This document shows, piece after piece, positions 1 to 13,520 of a DNA stretch of 64,000 nucleotides (the stretch's first letter is position 1; each line of letters starts with the position of its first letter). Made by a program: the position numbers and the translations under genes. Under the pieces are notes generated by a model. It did no database searches. It saw only the letters and a program-made list of their open reading frames with translations, and was not told the DNA's origin. The DNA is from Elysia crispata (taxonomy: Eukaryota > Mollusca > Gastropoda > Plakobranchidae). Where the stretch lies: assembly GCA_033675545.1 (NCBI GenBank), contig JAWDGP010001363.1, positions 145,001 through 209,000 on the forward strand. The letters are read 5' to 3'.

Positions 1-1110
1 AATTTAAGCAGCATACAGTGCTTCAATTCAATCCTCAAGCGAAGGCTTGGTAACAAAATATATATTTATAACAATGCTCACGGCACGTAGGCCCACTCTC
101 AATAATATCCAAAACTGTACTGACCACTGGTCTTTCTAATCACTACATTTATAGTCCAAACTCAGTCGGCATAGTTCCCTGACAAGGAGTTCCCCGGTTT
201 ACTCAATCTACGTTTAAACTTCCTCCCACAAAGGTCAAAGCCGACCGACGTGCAAAATTTCTCCCCGTCCAGCTGGACACCCGTTTCCCCAGAATATCTA
301 TACCCGACCGAGATCATAGAAACCACGAAACCCGTTGTTACATCTACATACGATATTTAGCATCTCCCGATCAAAGCATCACATAAACTTAGTACGACAA
401 TTTAGTTCCTCTAAATTCCCCAAGTTCCCCGAATCAAAGTACGTCCCAAGCCGACCGAAGAAAATCTTCTCTGGCCAGCTGGACAGGAGCAAAAGAATAG
501 ATCGGCTAGTCAATGTAATTATTACAACAAAGTATCTTACGAATTATTATAGAAAAGGAAATAAACCGCTAGAAGGGTGGATAACCAACTTAGCGCCAAT
601 AAACAAATGGCGAATAATATTATAGAATTTAAAAAAAGTTTACATAAACTCACACAACAGACATCACCAAACTTTCCATCCGCTTACATCTAACTTTTTT
701 TTGTCAAATCTTTACACTCTCAAAGTTTTCGTGATAAACATTGGTTTTAAAAACATCAGGATTTGAAGACATTACTTTTAGCTACATGTTGGGGGCCTTT
801 TATTATCATAATTAAGAATATACCAATCTTATTCACGTGGCCATGTTAGAAGATCTTTTGTGGTGTCGGATTCTCTCCGTCTGTGACTACAGCCAGAACA
901 TTTAAAATAAAGTTACAGTTAGTTCTAAGAACGCACCCTTTCTCGAAAACCAACTCTCAATATCATGAATGTGAGTAGCTCTACGCTCTGGAAAGTGCGC
1001 TATGCTTTATAAGGGACAAAAATTATGATCACCCCAAAGAGAGAAATTCAAGTGACATAAAAACTCAATTAATCTTGTAATGGATATAATAGCCATATCA
1101 CCACAATAAA
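1..1110. other. Left-edge non-coding stretch with a diverged direct repeat
   Basis: No recognisable gene. A motif pair, AGCCGACCGA followed about 20 bases later by CCAGCTGGACA, occurs at 239-280 and again at 449-487. This suggests an old duplication of about 210 bp or a degraded repeat. A 96-codon open frame at 335-625 spans the second copy but resembles no family I know and has no supporting signals. The sequence runs directly into the minisatellite that begins near 1111. Confidence 0.4.
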
Positions 1111-4100
1111 TTTACAACTACAACTACTACTGCTACTGTAACTACTATTCCTACTGTTACTGTAACTACTATTCCTACTGCTACTGTAACTACTATTCCT
1201 ATGCTACTGTTATTGCTATTCCTACTACTACTGTTACTTCTATTCCTATGCTACTGTTACTACTATTCCTATGCTACTGTTACTGCTATTCCTATGCTAC
1301 TGTTCCTACTATTCCTATGCTACTGTTACTGCTATTCCTATGCTACTGTTACTTCTATTTCTATGCTACTGTTACTTCTATTCCTATGCTACTGTTACTT
1401 CTATTCCTATGCTACTGTTACTTCTATTCCTATGCTACTGTTACTTCTATTCCTATGCTACTGTTACTTCTATTCCTATGCTACTGTTACTGCTATTCCT
1501 ATGCTACTGTTACTGCTATTCCTATGCTACTGTTACTGCTATTCCTACTGCTACTGTTACTTCTATTCCTATGCTACTGTTACTACTATTCCTATGCTAC
1601 TGTTACTACTATTCCTACACTACTGTTACTTCTATTCCTATGCTACTGTTACTACTATTCCTACTGCTACTGTTACTTCTATTCCTATGCTACTGTAACT
1701 GCTATTCCTATGCTACTGTTACTGCTATTCCTATGCTACTGTTACTACTATTCCTACACTACTGTTACTGCTATTCCTATGCTACTGTAACTACTATTCC
1801 TACTGCTACTGTAACTGCTATTCCTATGCTACTGTTACTGCTATTCCTACACTACTGTTACTACTATTCCTATGCTACTGTAACTACTATTCCTACTGCT
1901 ACTGTAACTGCTAATCCTATGCTACTGTTACTGCTATTCCTACACTACTGTTACTACTATTCCTATGCTACTGTAACTACTATTCCTACTGCTACTGTAA
2001 CTGCTATTCCTATGCTACTGTTACTGCTATTCCTACGCTACTGTTACTACTATTCCTATGCTACTGTAACTACTATTCCTACTGCTACTGTAACTGCTAT
2101 TCCTATGCTACTGTTACTGCTATTCCTACACTACTGTTACTACTATTCCTATGCTACTGTAACTACTATTCCTACTGCTACTGTTACTGCTATTCCTACA
2201 CTACTGTTACTTCTATTCCTATGCTACTGTTACTACTATTCCTACTGCTACTGTTACTGCTATTCCTATGCTACTGTTACTGCTATTCCTATGCTACTGT
2301 TACTGCTATTCCTACACTACTGTTACTACTATTCCTATGCTACTGTTACTGCTATTCCTACACTACTGTTACTTCTATTCCTATGCTTCTGTTACTACTA
2401 TTCCTACTGCTACTGTTACTTCTATTTCTATGCTACTGTTACTGCTATTCCTATGCTACTGTTACTGCTATTCCTTTGCTACTGTTACTGCTATTCCTAT
2501 CCTACTGTTACTACTATTCCTATGCTACTGTTACTGCTATTCGTACACTACTGTTACTACTATTCCTATGCTACTGTTACTGCTATTCCTACACTACTGT
2601 TACTTCTATTCCTATGCTACTGTTACTACTATTCCTACTGCTACTGTTACTTCTATTCCTATGCTACTGTTACTGCTATTCCTATGCTACTGTTACTGCT
2701 ATTCCTATGCTACTGTTACTGCTATTCCTATGCTACTGTTACTGCTATTCCTACTGCTACTGTTACTGCTATTCCTACACTACTGTTACTACTATTCCTA
2801 TGCTACTGTTACTAATATTCCTACACTACTGTTACTTCTATTCCTATGCTACTGTTACTACTATTCCTACTGCTACTGTTACTTCTATTCCTATGCTACT
2901 GTTACTGCTATTCCTATGCTACTGTTACTGCTATTCCTATGCTACTGTTACTGCTATTCCTATGCTACTGTTACTACTATTCCTATGCTACTGTAACTAC
3001 TATTCCTACACTACTGTTACTACTATTCCTATGCTACTGTTACTACTATTCCTATGCTACTGTTACTGCTATTCCTATGCTACTGTTACTGCTATTCCTA
3101 TGCTACTGTAACTACTATACCTACACTACTGTTACTACTATTCCTATGTTACTGTAACTACTATTCCTATCCTACTCTTACTACTATTCCTATGCTACTG
3201 TAACTACTATTCCTATCCTACTGTAACTACTATTCCTATGCTACTGTAACTACTATTCCTATCCTACTGTTACTACTATTCCTATGCTACTGTAACTACT
3301 ATTCCTACACTACTGTTACTACTATTCCTACACTACTGTTACTACTATTCCTATGCTACTGTAACTACTATTCCTACACTACTGTTACTGCTATTCCTAC
3401 ACTACTGTAACTGCTATTCCTACACTACTGTTACTGCTATTCCTACACTACAGTTACTGCTATTCCTACACTACTGTTACTACTATTTTTACATTACTGT
3501 AACTACTATTCCTACACTACTGTAACTACTATTCCTACACTACTGTTACTACTATTCCTACACTACTGTTACTGCTATTCCTATGCTACTGTTACTACTA
3601 TTCCTACACTACTGTTACTTCTATTCCTATGCTACTGTTACTACTATTCCTACACTACTGTAACTACTATTCCTACACTACTGTTACTGCTATTCCTACA
3701 CTACTGTTACTACTATTCCTACACTACTGTTACTGCTATTCCTATGCTACTGTTACTACTATTCCTACACTACTGTTACTTCTATTCCTATGCTACTGTT
3801 ACTACTATTCCTATGCTACTGTTACTACTATTCCTACACTACTGTTACTACTATTCCTATGCTACTGTAACTACTATTCCTACACTACTGTTACTACTAT
3901 TCCTACACTACTGTTACTACTATTCCTATGCTACTGTTACTACTATTCCTATGCTACTGTTACTGCTATTCCGATGCTACTGTTACTGCTATTCCTATGC
4001 TACTGTTACTGCTATTCCTACACTACTGTAACTACTATTCCTACTGCTACTGTAACTACTATTCCTACACTACTGTTACTACTATTCCTATGCTACTGTT

Positions 4101-6763
4101 ACTACTATTCCTATGCTACTGTTACTACTATTCCTATGCTACTGTTACTGCTATTCCTATGCTACTGTTACTGCTATTCCTATGCTACTGTTACTGCTAT
4201 TCCTACTGCTACTGTTACTACTATTCCTATGCGACTGTTACTACTATTCCTACACTACTGTTACTACTATTCCTATGCTACTGTTACTGCTATTCCTATG
4301 CTACTGTTACTACTATTCCTACACTACTGTTACTACTATTCCTATGCTAATGTTACTACTATTCCTACACTACTGTTACTACTATTCCTATGCTACTGTT
4401 ACTACTATTCCTATGCTACTGTTACTGCTATTCCTATGCTACTGTTACTGCTATTCCTATGCTACTGTTACTTCTATTCCTATGCTACTGTTACTGCTAT
4501 TCCTATGCTACTGTTACTACTATTCCTACACTACTGTTACTACTATTCCTATGCTACTGTTACTGCTATTCCTATGCTACTGTTACTACTATTCCTACAC
4601 TACTGTTACTACTATTCCTATGCTACTGTAACTACTATTCCTACACTACTGTTACTACTATTCCTACACTACTGTTACTACTATTCCTATGCTACTGTTA
4701 CTGCTATTCCTATGCTACTGTTACTGCTATTCCTATGCTACTGTTACTGCTATTCCTATGCTACTGTTACTACTATTCCTACTGCTACTGTTACTACTAA
4801 TCCTATGCTACTGTTACTGCTATTCCTATGCTACTGTTACTACTATTCCTACACTACTGTTACTACTATTCCTATGCTACTGTAACTACTATTCCTACAC
4901 TACTGTTACTACTATTCCTATGCTACTGTTACTACTATTCCTATGCTACTGTTACTGCTATTCCTATGCTATTGTTACTGCTATTCCTATGCTACTGTAA
5001 CTACTATTCCTACACTACTGTTACTACTATTCCTATGCTACTGTTACTGCTATTCCTATGCTACTGTTACTACTATTCCTATGCTACTGTTACTACTATT
5101 CCTATGCTACTGTAACTACTATTCCTATCCTACTGTTACTACTATTCCTATGCTACTGTAACTGCTATTCCTACACTACTGTTACTACTATTCCTATGCT
5201 ACTGTTACTACTATTCCTATGCTACTGTAACTACTATTCCTACACTACTGTTACTGCTATTCCTACACTACTGTAACTGCTATTCCTACACTACTGTTAC
5301 TGCTATTCCTACACTACTGTTACTGCTATTCCTACACTACTATTACTACTATTCCTACACTACTGTAACTACTATTCCTACACTACTGTAACTACTATTC
5401 CTACACTACTGTTACTACTATTCCTACACTTTTGTAACTACTATTCCTACACTACTGTTACTGCTATTCCTACACTACTGTTACTACTATTCCTACACTA
5501 CTGTTACTGCTATTCCTATGCTACTGTTACTACTATTCCTACACTACTGTTACTTCTATTCCTATGCTACTGTTACTGCTATTCCTACGCTACTGTTACT
5601 ACTATTCCTACACTACTGTTACTACTATTCCTATGCTACTGTAACTACTATTCCTACACTACTGTTACTACTATTCCTACACTACTGTTACTACTATTCC
5701 TATGCTACTGTTACTACTATTCCTATGCTACTGTTACTGCTATTCCCATGCTACTGTTACTGCTATTCCTACGCTACTGTTACTGCTATTCCTACACTAC
5801 TGTAACTACTATTCCTACGGCTACTGTAACTACTATTCCTACACTTCTGTTACTACTATTCCTATGCTATTGTTACTACTACTCCTATGCTACTGTTACT
5901 GCTATTCCTATGCTACTGTTACTGCTATTCCTATGCTACTGTTACTACTATTCCTACACTACTGTTACTACTATTCCTACGCTACTGTTACTACTATTCC
6001 TACACTACTGTTACTGCTATTCCTATGCTACTGTTACTACTATTCCTATGCTACTGTTACTGCTATTCCTATGCTACTGTTACTTCTATTCCTACTGCCA
6101 CTGTTACTACTATTCCTATGCTACTGTTACTTCTATTCCTACTGCTACTGTTACTTCTATTCCTTTGCTACTGTTACTACTATTCCTACTGCCACTGTTA
6201 CTACTATTCCTATGCTACTGTTACTACTATTCCTATGCTACTGTTACTACTATTCCTACTGCCACTGTTACTACTATTCCTACACTACTGTTACTGCTAT
6301 TCCTATGCTACTGTTACTACAATTCCTACTGCTACTGTTACTGCTATTCCTACTGCTACTGTAACTGCTATTCCTACTGCTACTGTTACTACTATTCCTA
6401 CTGCTACTGTTACTACTATTCCTACTGCTACTGTTACTACTATTCCTACTGCTACTGTTACTACTATTCCTACTGCTACTGTAACTGCTATTCCTACTGC
6501 TACTGTTACTACTATTCCTACTGCTACTGTTACTGCTATTCCTACTGCTACTGTAACTGCTATTCCTACTGCTACTGTTACTACTATTCCTACTGCTACT
6601 GTTACTACTATTCCTACTGCTACTGTTACTACTATTCCTACTGCTACTATAACTGCTATTCCTACTGCTACTGTAACTGCTATTCCTACTGCTACTGTTA
6701 CTACTATTCCTACTGCTACTGTAACTACTTTTCCTACTGCTACTGTAACTGCTATTGCTATTA
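1111..6763. repeat. Large 23-bp/24-bp minisatellite (about 240 copies)
   Basis: Tandem array about 5.65 kb long. The basic unit is 23 bp, of the form CCTATGCTACTGTTACTRCT plus ATT, with a frequent CCTACACTACTG variant. Occasional 24-bp units of the CCTACTGCTACTGTTACT type are interspersed, and from about 6310 to 6755 the array is almost pure 24-bp units. Copies differ by scattered point changes at a few fixed positions. The consensus lacks stop codons in the forward frames, so long Leu/Tyr/Cys-rich open frames appear. These are artefacts of the repeat. Flanks are ordinary AT-rich DNA. Confidence 0.95.
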
Positions 6764-6991
6764 CTGCTGTCGCTTCTGCTTCTACCACAACCACTGCTGC
6801 TGTTGCCTCTACATGATCTTGTCTGGCTTATGTCTGAAAAGATGAACCTTACAAAAGTTAAGTTGTTTTGTAATGAAGATGTTTAATATACACACAGTAT
6901 AAGGTTAAACAATGATTTTGATCGTCCATCATGTGTTATGCAGGGTTTTAAAAGATAAGTCAAACAATATAAGCATTTTTTCCCATGTATT

Positions 6992-8128
6992 ACTTCTCAC
7001 TTCCCGCTCTATGTGTTGCGGAAAAAGTTCTCACATCGCAGTCTGTGTGGTCCGGTACAAGTATTAACATCACCGTCTATGTGGTCTGAAAAAAATACTC
7101 ACCACAGTCTATGTGGTACGGTACAAGTACTCACATCACAGTCTATGTGGTCCGGACCAAGTACTCACATCGCAGTCTGTGTGGTTCGGTACAAGTACTC
7201 ACATCGCAGTATATGTGGTCATGTACAAGTACTCACATCGCAGTCTGTGAAGTTCGGTACAAGTACTCACATCGCAGTATATGTGGTCATGTACAAGTAC
7301 TCATATCGCAGTCTGTGAAGTTCGGTACAAGTACACACATCGCAGTATATGTGGTCATGTACAAGTACTCACATCGCAGTCTGTGGTTCGGTACAATTTC
7401 TCACATCGCAGTCTATGTGGTCCGGTATAAGTACACACATCACAGTCTATGTGGTCCGGACCAAGTTCTCACATCGCAGTCTATATGATCCGGTACAAGT
7501 TCTCACATCGCAGTTTATATGGTCATGTACAAGTACTCACATCTCAGTATATGTGGTCCGGTATAAGTATACACATCACAGTCTATGTGGTCCGGACCAA
7601 GTTCTCACATCGCAGTCTATGTGGTCCGGTACAAGTTCTTACATCGCAGTTTATGTGGTCATGTACAAGTACTCACATCGCAGTCTGTGAAGTTCGGTAC
7701 AAGTACGCACATCGCAGTATATGTGGTCATGTACAAGTACTCACATCGCAGTCTGTGGTTCGGTACAAGTACTCACTTCGCAGTATATGTGGTCATGTAC
7801 AAGTACTCACTTCGCAGTATATGTGGTCATGTACAAGTACTCACATCGCAGTCTGTGGTTCGGTACAAGTACTCACTTCGCAGTATATGTGGTCATGTAC
7901 AAGTACTCACATCGCAGTCTGTGTGGTTCGGTGCAAGTACTCACTTCGCAGTATATGTGGTCATGTACAAGTACTTACATTGCAGTCTATGCGGTCCGGT
8001 TCAAGTACTCACATCGCAGTTTATGTGGTCCGGAACAAGTACTCACTTCGCAGTGTATGTGGTCCGGAACAAGTACTCTTTTCGCAGTGTATGTGGCTCG
8101 AAACAAGTACTGACTTCCCAGTGTATAT
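6992..8128. repeat. 34-bp minisatellite (about 33 copies)
   Basis: Tandem array with a basic unit of 34 bp, of the form GTACTCACATCGCAGTATAT plus GTGGTCATGTACAA. Subtypes differ in the second half (GGTCATG, GGTCCGG, GAAGTTCGG), and some units are about 32 bp. The edges are more diverged than the middle, as usual for arrays that expand internally. It starts about 230 bp after the 23-bp array, with an unrelated consensus. The repeated open frames across it come from stop-poor repeats and are not genes. Confidence 0.93.
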
Positions 8129-8130
8129 AC

Positions 8131-9214
8131 ATACATGATAGTATAGGGGTCAGGTACAGGTCGATTTTTGATGAGGATTTAAGGAGTGAAATACTCCGCT
8201 CTTGGACATAATGTGATCACAGACCTTCTCTAGGATAAATATCTAGACTGTATATAAACCGCATTTTTTTTTAAAAACAAAAATAAAAAAAGAACTGACA
8301 ACTCAGATTAAAAGTTTAAAATCAACGACACCACTAGTAACGTTTCTCCATTGTATGTATGGTGTCGGTGTTTGCGGGAACATTATTAAAAACTTTGAAT
8401 TAACAAACAGTACTGAAATGTTCACTTTATTTTTACTTTGGTAGAAACCTCCTTCTGAAAGTTTCTTTTCGCTAGATGTCACAAAGGGCGTAGCTCTCTA
8501 CTGAATAACAAATAGTTGAAATTCTTCTCTTTATCTCCCTGCACATTAAAAATTCATACTCACTTCAGATGTTTTTGTCTTGACAAATAGGGTCGAGTTG
8601 TAAAAGAAATCATATCCATCTAAGATTGTTTATGATATATACACAAAGAGAGATGGACACAGAGAAAATGAGATAAACTGATAGAAAAAAACAAACAAAC
8701 AAGAAAAGTAGTCATGCAGAGAAAAAGGAAATTACAGGCAATCAAAGGTTGAGAATAAAACAGATCGGGGCATCCAGACAAACAGACTGGAGCCGATCTG
8801 AGTGAAAACCTTTCAGAAAATAGAATTAAGGAATTCGAGAAAAAAAAGGAAATTAACAGACTGATTCACACCTCCCCCCACTCCCCTCAAACCCAAAAAA
8901 AAATTAAGAAAAAAGGGGGAAAAAACCACAAGCAAAACTACAAACAGTTCTATAGTCACACAGAGAAAGAGATAGTGACACAGACAGACAGGGGAGGGAG
9001 AAGTCATTGCGATCCAGGGAAAGAGGGATGTATAAATCGATTGAAAGAGTAAGGGAGAAAGAGTATCGAGATAAATCGATGGAGATAAAGAAAGAGAGTT
9101 AGGTATTGAGAGAAACATAGAGACAAAGTATTTGTGTGAAAGAATGAGATTTTAATTCGTCGAAACAAAATGGACGATATGAGGCGAAGCTATCAGTGCG
9201 CAGCAGCTCTAGAT
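8131..9214. other. Non-coding stretch, purine-rich in part
   Basis: No gene seen. Positions 8640-9130 are strongly purine-rich on the plus strand (runs of AGA, GAGAAA and poly-A). This gives a low-complexity Ser/Leu/Phe open frame on the minus strand that I do not regard as coding. Confidence 0.6.
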
Positions 9215-9304
9215 CTATATATACGTGGAGTCCAAGGCCGCGCCTCTACAGACGACACAACCTCGGCTGGCGGGCAAGGGTCTAGGGTAGATAACCTGTA
9301 GGAG
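9215..9304 (+). promoter_or_regulatory. Candidate TATA promoter with short non-coding first exon
   Basis: A TATA-box-like CTATATATAC lies at 9215-9224. About 25-30 bp downstream comes a less AT-rich segment (about 9245-9304) that ends in a strong splice-donor match, GGAG followed by GTAAGA, with GT at 9305-9306. That arrangement would fit a promoter plus a non-coding first exon spliced to a downstream plus-strand gene. The only plus-strand coding gene seen downstream is the GPCR at 15282, which has an acceptor-like ATACAG near 15240-15250. The link is inference and unproven. Confidence 0.3.
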
Positions 9305-9306
9305 GT

Positions 9307-10880
9307 AAGAAATACTTTTAGTATAGTGTGAATAATTAATTTTAGTCAAGAGTTATCTTGTATCGCTGGCCACAGTGAGTGATCACCTGATTTCTCATTT
9401 GTTTAAGTTAACTTGGGAGAGGGGTGGGGGTGCAGCCTCATGGCAACATTCAACAATCCCTTAGCCGTGAACGGGAGAAATGGGGACTGCATAAATTTCA
9501 ATTTTTGAACTTTCGGATACTAACCTGGACAATATACCGCAGTCGGGAACTGTTCGATGAGAGCATGACAAAAAACAAAATTCAGTTGCTCTGTGTTCTA
9601 GATCAGCTACATTTATAGGGTGTATTTTTTTTTTCCACAAAACAAAAAAAAAAAAAAAAAAAATCGAAATAATACCAGATTTTTGTCCAACTTATTTTGG
9701 CCGAAGATTCTGCACAGAGGTACCTGTCACTCTAGTGGTCCTCCACAGTGGAATCCTAGCCTGGCGGCAGACGACAACGCTTAACGGTTTAGCTCAACTC
9801 ATCGAGTTCTACAGACCTGGAATTGTTTCCGATTGGTTTTATCGATTTTGAATCTTGTTGTCAATGCCAGATTTGAGATGGATTAGACACAGTCATTGTC
9901 TGCGCAATAATGGCAGTTAGTTCACATGAATGATTACCCATCAAGATAATGGTTTGGATTTTTCGACTGGAAAAAAAAGAGCGAAAATCCTAAGACAATT
10001 TGAAATGAATGTTATTTGAACATTATATTAGATATTATTTAGACACAACAACACACGTTTTTTTTTTATTATCCTCTACGATCTGAAATAAATTCAAAAA
10101 CGTTTTATTTGACTTTTATACTGGATGTGCCTTTAATCAGAATTCATTACTAGCGAAAATCATGGTCAGAGACAAAATTATTACAGAAACTGACGCAATT
10201 AAAGTTCATATCAGGTCATATTAATCGTCACATCTTGAAACAATCTAAATCTTTAGATCAATGGGTCGACAGCTTTAAGAGTACAGAGAGGTCAGATGTG
10301 ACCTGTGCTTGGGATGTAAATTTGAAATTTTCGTTACATTTTTATATTTTATGAAATATGATTATACACCCACATGATTGTATATTACAACAATATGATG
10401 ATCCAACTCATGAACCAACGTGAGGTTCTGTCTCCAGTTAAAAAAATTTCCATCATAGAACTGCCAGCCTGCATCTTAAGCCTAATTAACTTAAGGTATA
10501 TATTCGATACATCCAGATTCTGCAAGAGACAAAAACAGACAAATAAAATCTGCTCAGAATTTTTCAATTAACTTCCTTTCGACAAAATCCGATAGAAGTG
10601 CCGAATATTAAACAGAGAGGCAGTCTTGGCGTTGTGGAGAAAAATGTATTATTTAATCTATTGCCGAAAACAGTGAAACGCTCATTCATGTTTTGTTTTC
10701 TAATCTATCAAACTTAACGTTAAAGCCTTCCTTTAAGACAGCGCGTAAAGGCCTTAGTAAAATCTGCAAAGATATCAGAGGGAGTGGCTTCATCGTGGAA
10801 ATCTTTATAACAAAAATAATCATCGAACTTTTTTTAACGGATTTAAGAGAAAGAAAGCTTACACCTTCCAAATGTTGAGG
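9307..10880. other. AT-rich non-coding stretch
   Basis: No gene recognised. It contains poly-A (about 9644-9662) and T-rich runs and scattered open frames of about 60 codons without family features. It could be intron if the first exon proposed near 9.25 kb is real. Confidence 0.5.
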
Positions 10881-11342
10881 CTATAGTAAAGTACTTATAG
10901 GCCTCTATTCAGGAGAGAAAAGATAGTTGACATAAGTCGGCACGCAATAATCATGTCACGATCAACGCAAACAGTGTCCTATCTAGATATGTTAAGACTA
11001 TAGTAAAGTACTTATAGGCCTCTATTCAGGAGAGAAAAGATAGTTGACATAAGTCGGCACGCAATAATCATGTCACCATCAGCGCAAACAGTGTCCTATC
11101 TAGATATGTTAAGACTATAGTAAAGTACTTATAGGCCTCTATTCAGGAGAGAAAAGATAGTTGACATAAGTCGGCACGCAATAATCATGTCACGATCAGC
11201 GCAAACAGTGTCCTATCTAGATATGTTAAGACTATAGTAAAGTACTTATAGGCCTCTATTCAGGAGAGAAAAGATAGTTGACATAAGTCGGCACGCAATA
11301 ATCATGTCACGATCAACGCAAACAGTGTCCTATCTAGATATG
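10881..11342. repeat. 117-bp tandem repeat, 4 near-identical copies
   Basis: The landmark CTATAGTAAAGTACTTATAG recurs at 10881, 10998, 11115 and 11232, giving a period of exactly 117 bp. Each copy ends in TATCTAGATATGT. Copies differ by only a few substitutions, for example CACGATCAACG versus CACCATCAGCG, so the expansion is recent. No coding frame runs through it. Confidence 0.95.
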
Positions 11343-12343
11343 TACAGTCAAACTCAGGTCAATAGCGCTTCTCATCCGAGTCTTGTCTGTAGATCTCATC
11401 TTTTTCTTACAGGACATGTTTATTCCTCAAAAAGGAAGTGCCTAGAAATCTAATTCGAATATTCTCGATGAAAATATTTGTGATGGACCCATCCTTCTTG
11501 TACTTGTGAAGACATGTGTAAAACCCGCGTACTTTGCCAGGAAATTTTAAACTAAAAATAACCTAAAGATGGCATCCTAGAATATTGAAGATATCTGGTC
11601 TATTCACAAGCACAAAATAATAATCTCTATTATGCGTTTTCCAGTTAATAAACTTGAACATTCAATACGGAGAGTGACCTATTTTTCACAGATCGTAAGA
11701 ACCTTGGTAACAGAACAGTTTGATGTTTAAGGGCTTAGGAAAAAATTTTTTTTTTCCTTTAATCACTGAATGTATGAAAGTTGCTGCGACAGATTTTCAA
11801 TGCATAACAGATTACTACTGGCCTGTTTCGTTTTCCGTTTTCACGCTTGAGTGGGCAAAATGCATATCTATCAAATCCGGTTTTTGTAAATCATTTTTAA
11901 TACATTCTTTTGCCTCTTTCTCCATGAATTGATATTGATCTGTTAATCATGTATCAATAACTAAAGATTTGAATATCATGTGAATCAGTTGGAAGGGCTG
12001 AGTCGGCCCAGAACGATTTGATGTTAGGCTGAGCAAGAGACCAAGAGCTGTTACAGACATCAGTGTGACGGGTGCAATATTTCAAAAAAAAATTGGTAGA
12101 GAGATGACATCAGCCTGCAAAACAAACAAACAAGAGTGTAAAAAAGGTGAACAGATTTTCATTGATTTGAGAAGTATTGTAATTGATAAAACCCAACTGT
12201 AACCAGCCCAAACCTAGTAAAAGGATTCGATGAAATGCATTCTCGCAATGTAACCTAAGGCATGGCACAAACAGGTTGCTATGATGAATACTGTAAATCT
12301 CCTCCCCGTTAACCCAAAAGCGACTCCATGGAGTTTAACATTT
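11343..12343. other. Non-coding stretch between minisatellites
   Basis: AT-rich sequence without recognisable genes. A 70-codon plus-strand open frame (11720-11932) and a 60-codon minus-strand frame (12214-12396) show no family signature. Confidence 0.5.
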
Positions 12344-12605
12344 ACTCCATCAATTCCTAGGAGTGTGTCAAATATTGTAACAAGGTAACGGGGCATCCAT
12401 CAATTCCGAGGAGTGTGTCAAATATTGTAACAGGGTAACAGGGCATCCATCAATTCCGAGGAGTGTGTCAAATATTGTAACAGGGTAACGGGGCATCCAT
12501 CAATTCCGAGGAGTGTGTCAAATATTGTAACAGGGTAACAGGGCATCCATCAATTCCGAGGAGTGTGTCAAATATTGTAACAGGGTAACAGGGCATCCAT
12601 CAAGA
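12344..12605. repeat. 50-bp tandem repeat, about 5 copies
   Basis: The unit contains CATCCATCAATTCCGAGGAG followed by TGTGTCAAATATTGTAACAG, with a period of 50 bp (51 bp for the first, more diverged copy). The array ends in short CATCCATCAAGAGA repeats. Copies are almost identical, with alternating AACGGGG/AACAGGG endings that hint at duplication of a pair of units. Confidence 0.93.
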
Positions 12606-13431
12606 GATTCATCCATCAAGAGACGAGTTATTGAAAGTAAACGTGGACCCAAACATTTTGATGTACATATAGAACAGCATCATTCATTAAAGTATTATTT
12701 GCTAATAGTCCTATGAAAAAATTGACCATTATTGTGAAAAGATCGTATCGCTTAGTTCTCAAGTTCTGAACTACTAGAGTTTGTCTCGATGTGGCAGGCC
12801 CGGCAGATTTTGAATCCAACCAAAGTTCAGTTTGGGGTTATCAGTTTCAGTCGCGTTAGCTTCCTGGTCTCGCCATCATTCAGAAGCCTCGAACTAGCTC
12901 TCTGAACAAGCAGTGAACCACTTGAACTATTCCAGAACCACCCAGAACCTGATCCACTTGTCCTGCGCGGACGAGGGTTATCACCGCCATCGACTATCGA
13001 CTATCGACCATCGATAAGAATATCGATATATCCGTCACAATGCATTGATTAAAGGAAGGCGTTTTGGGTTGTTTTATTTTCCTCTACAGTTCAAAGACAT
13101 TTTGGAAAATTAAGAGAAGAAAAATGGAATGCGAAAGAATCAGAGAAGAGAGTGAGAAAATAATTTGACCAATAAAAGAAAGAAAAAAGATAATAAAATA
13201 CGTCACCTCACTCAGCAGAGACTAGGCTGAAATACCTCAGTTTCAGTGATTACGGAGAAATTAGAGGACGCAGATTTTTGTTAGATCTAGAAGGATAAAA
13301 GCGGAGAGAAAAAAAAGATGGTGGAGATAGAGAGATAGAGAGATAGAGAGATAGAGAGATAGAGACAGACAGACAAAAGGGCAAGGAGGGGGAAGGGGCA
13401 TTATTTTACTTGTAGCTTTATACATAATTGA
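12606..13431. other. Non-coding stretch with short simple repeats
   Basis: No gene seen. It includes a cluster of CGACTATCGA/CCATCGAT motifs at about 12989-13035 and a GATAGAGA tetranucleotide run at about 13325-13368. It may be regulatory or intronic DNA upstream of the GPCR. Confidence 0.5.
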
Positions 13432-13439
13432 TGACGTCA
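13432..13439. promoter_or_regulatory. Perfect CRE palindrome (TGACGTCA)
   Basis: TGACGTCA is the full consensus site for CREB/ATF bZIP factors. A second related site, TGACGTAA, lies at 13521-13528. Both are about 1.8 kb upstream of the GPCR start codon. An 8-mer can occur by chance in 64 kb, so a regulatory role is inference. Confidence 0.35.
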
Positions 13440-13520
13440 CCCCATTATGATGATTTTTGCAAAATAATGATTCCTGAAGTTTGCTGTGACATTCATAACT
13501 TAGTTTCGCGTCAAATGTTA

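Noticed and set aside
335-625. 96-codon open frame near the left edge
   Set aside because: No recognisable motif, and it overlaps a diverged direct repeat; kept only as part of the non-coding stretch.
1201-6845. Many long Leu/Tyr/Cys/Thr-rich open frames, up to 514 codons
   Set aside because: All fall in the 23/24-bp minisatellite, overlap in several frames and repeat the same 23- or 8-residue pattern. They are stop-poor repeat artefacts.
7013-8211. Overlapping open frames of 100-230 codons with repeated Ser/His/Val peptides
   Set aside because: They track the 34-bp repeat in all three forward frames, which marks repeat-driven openness rather than coding.
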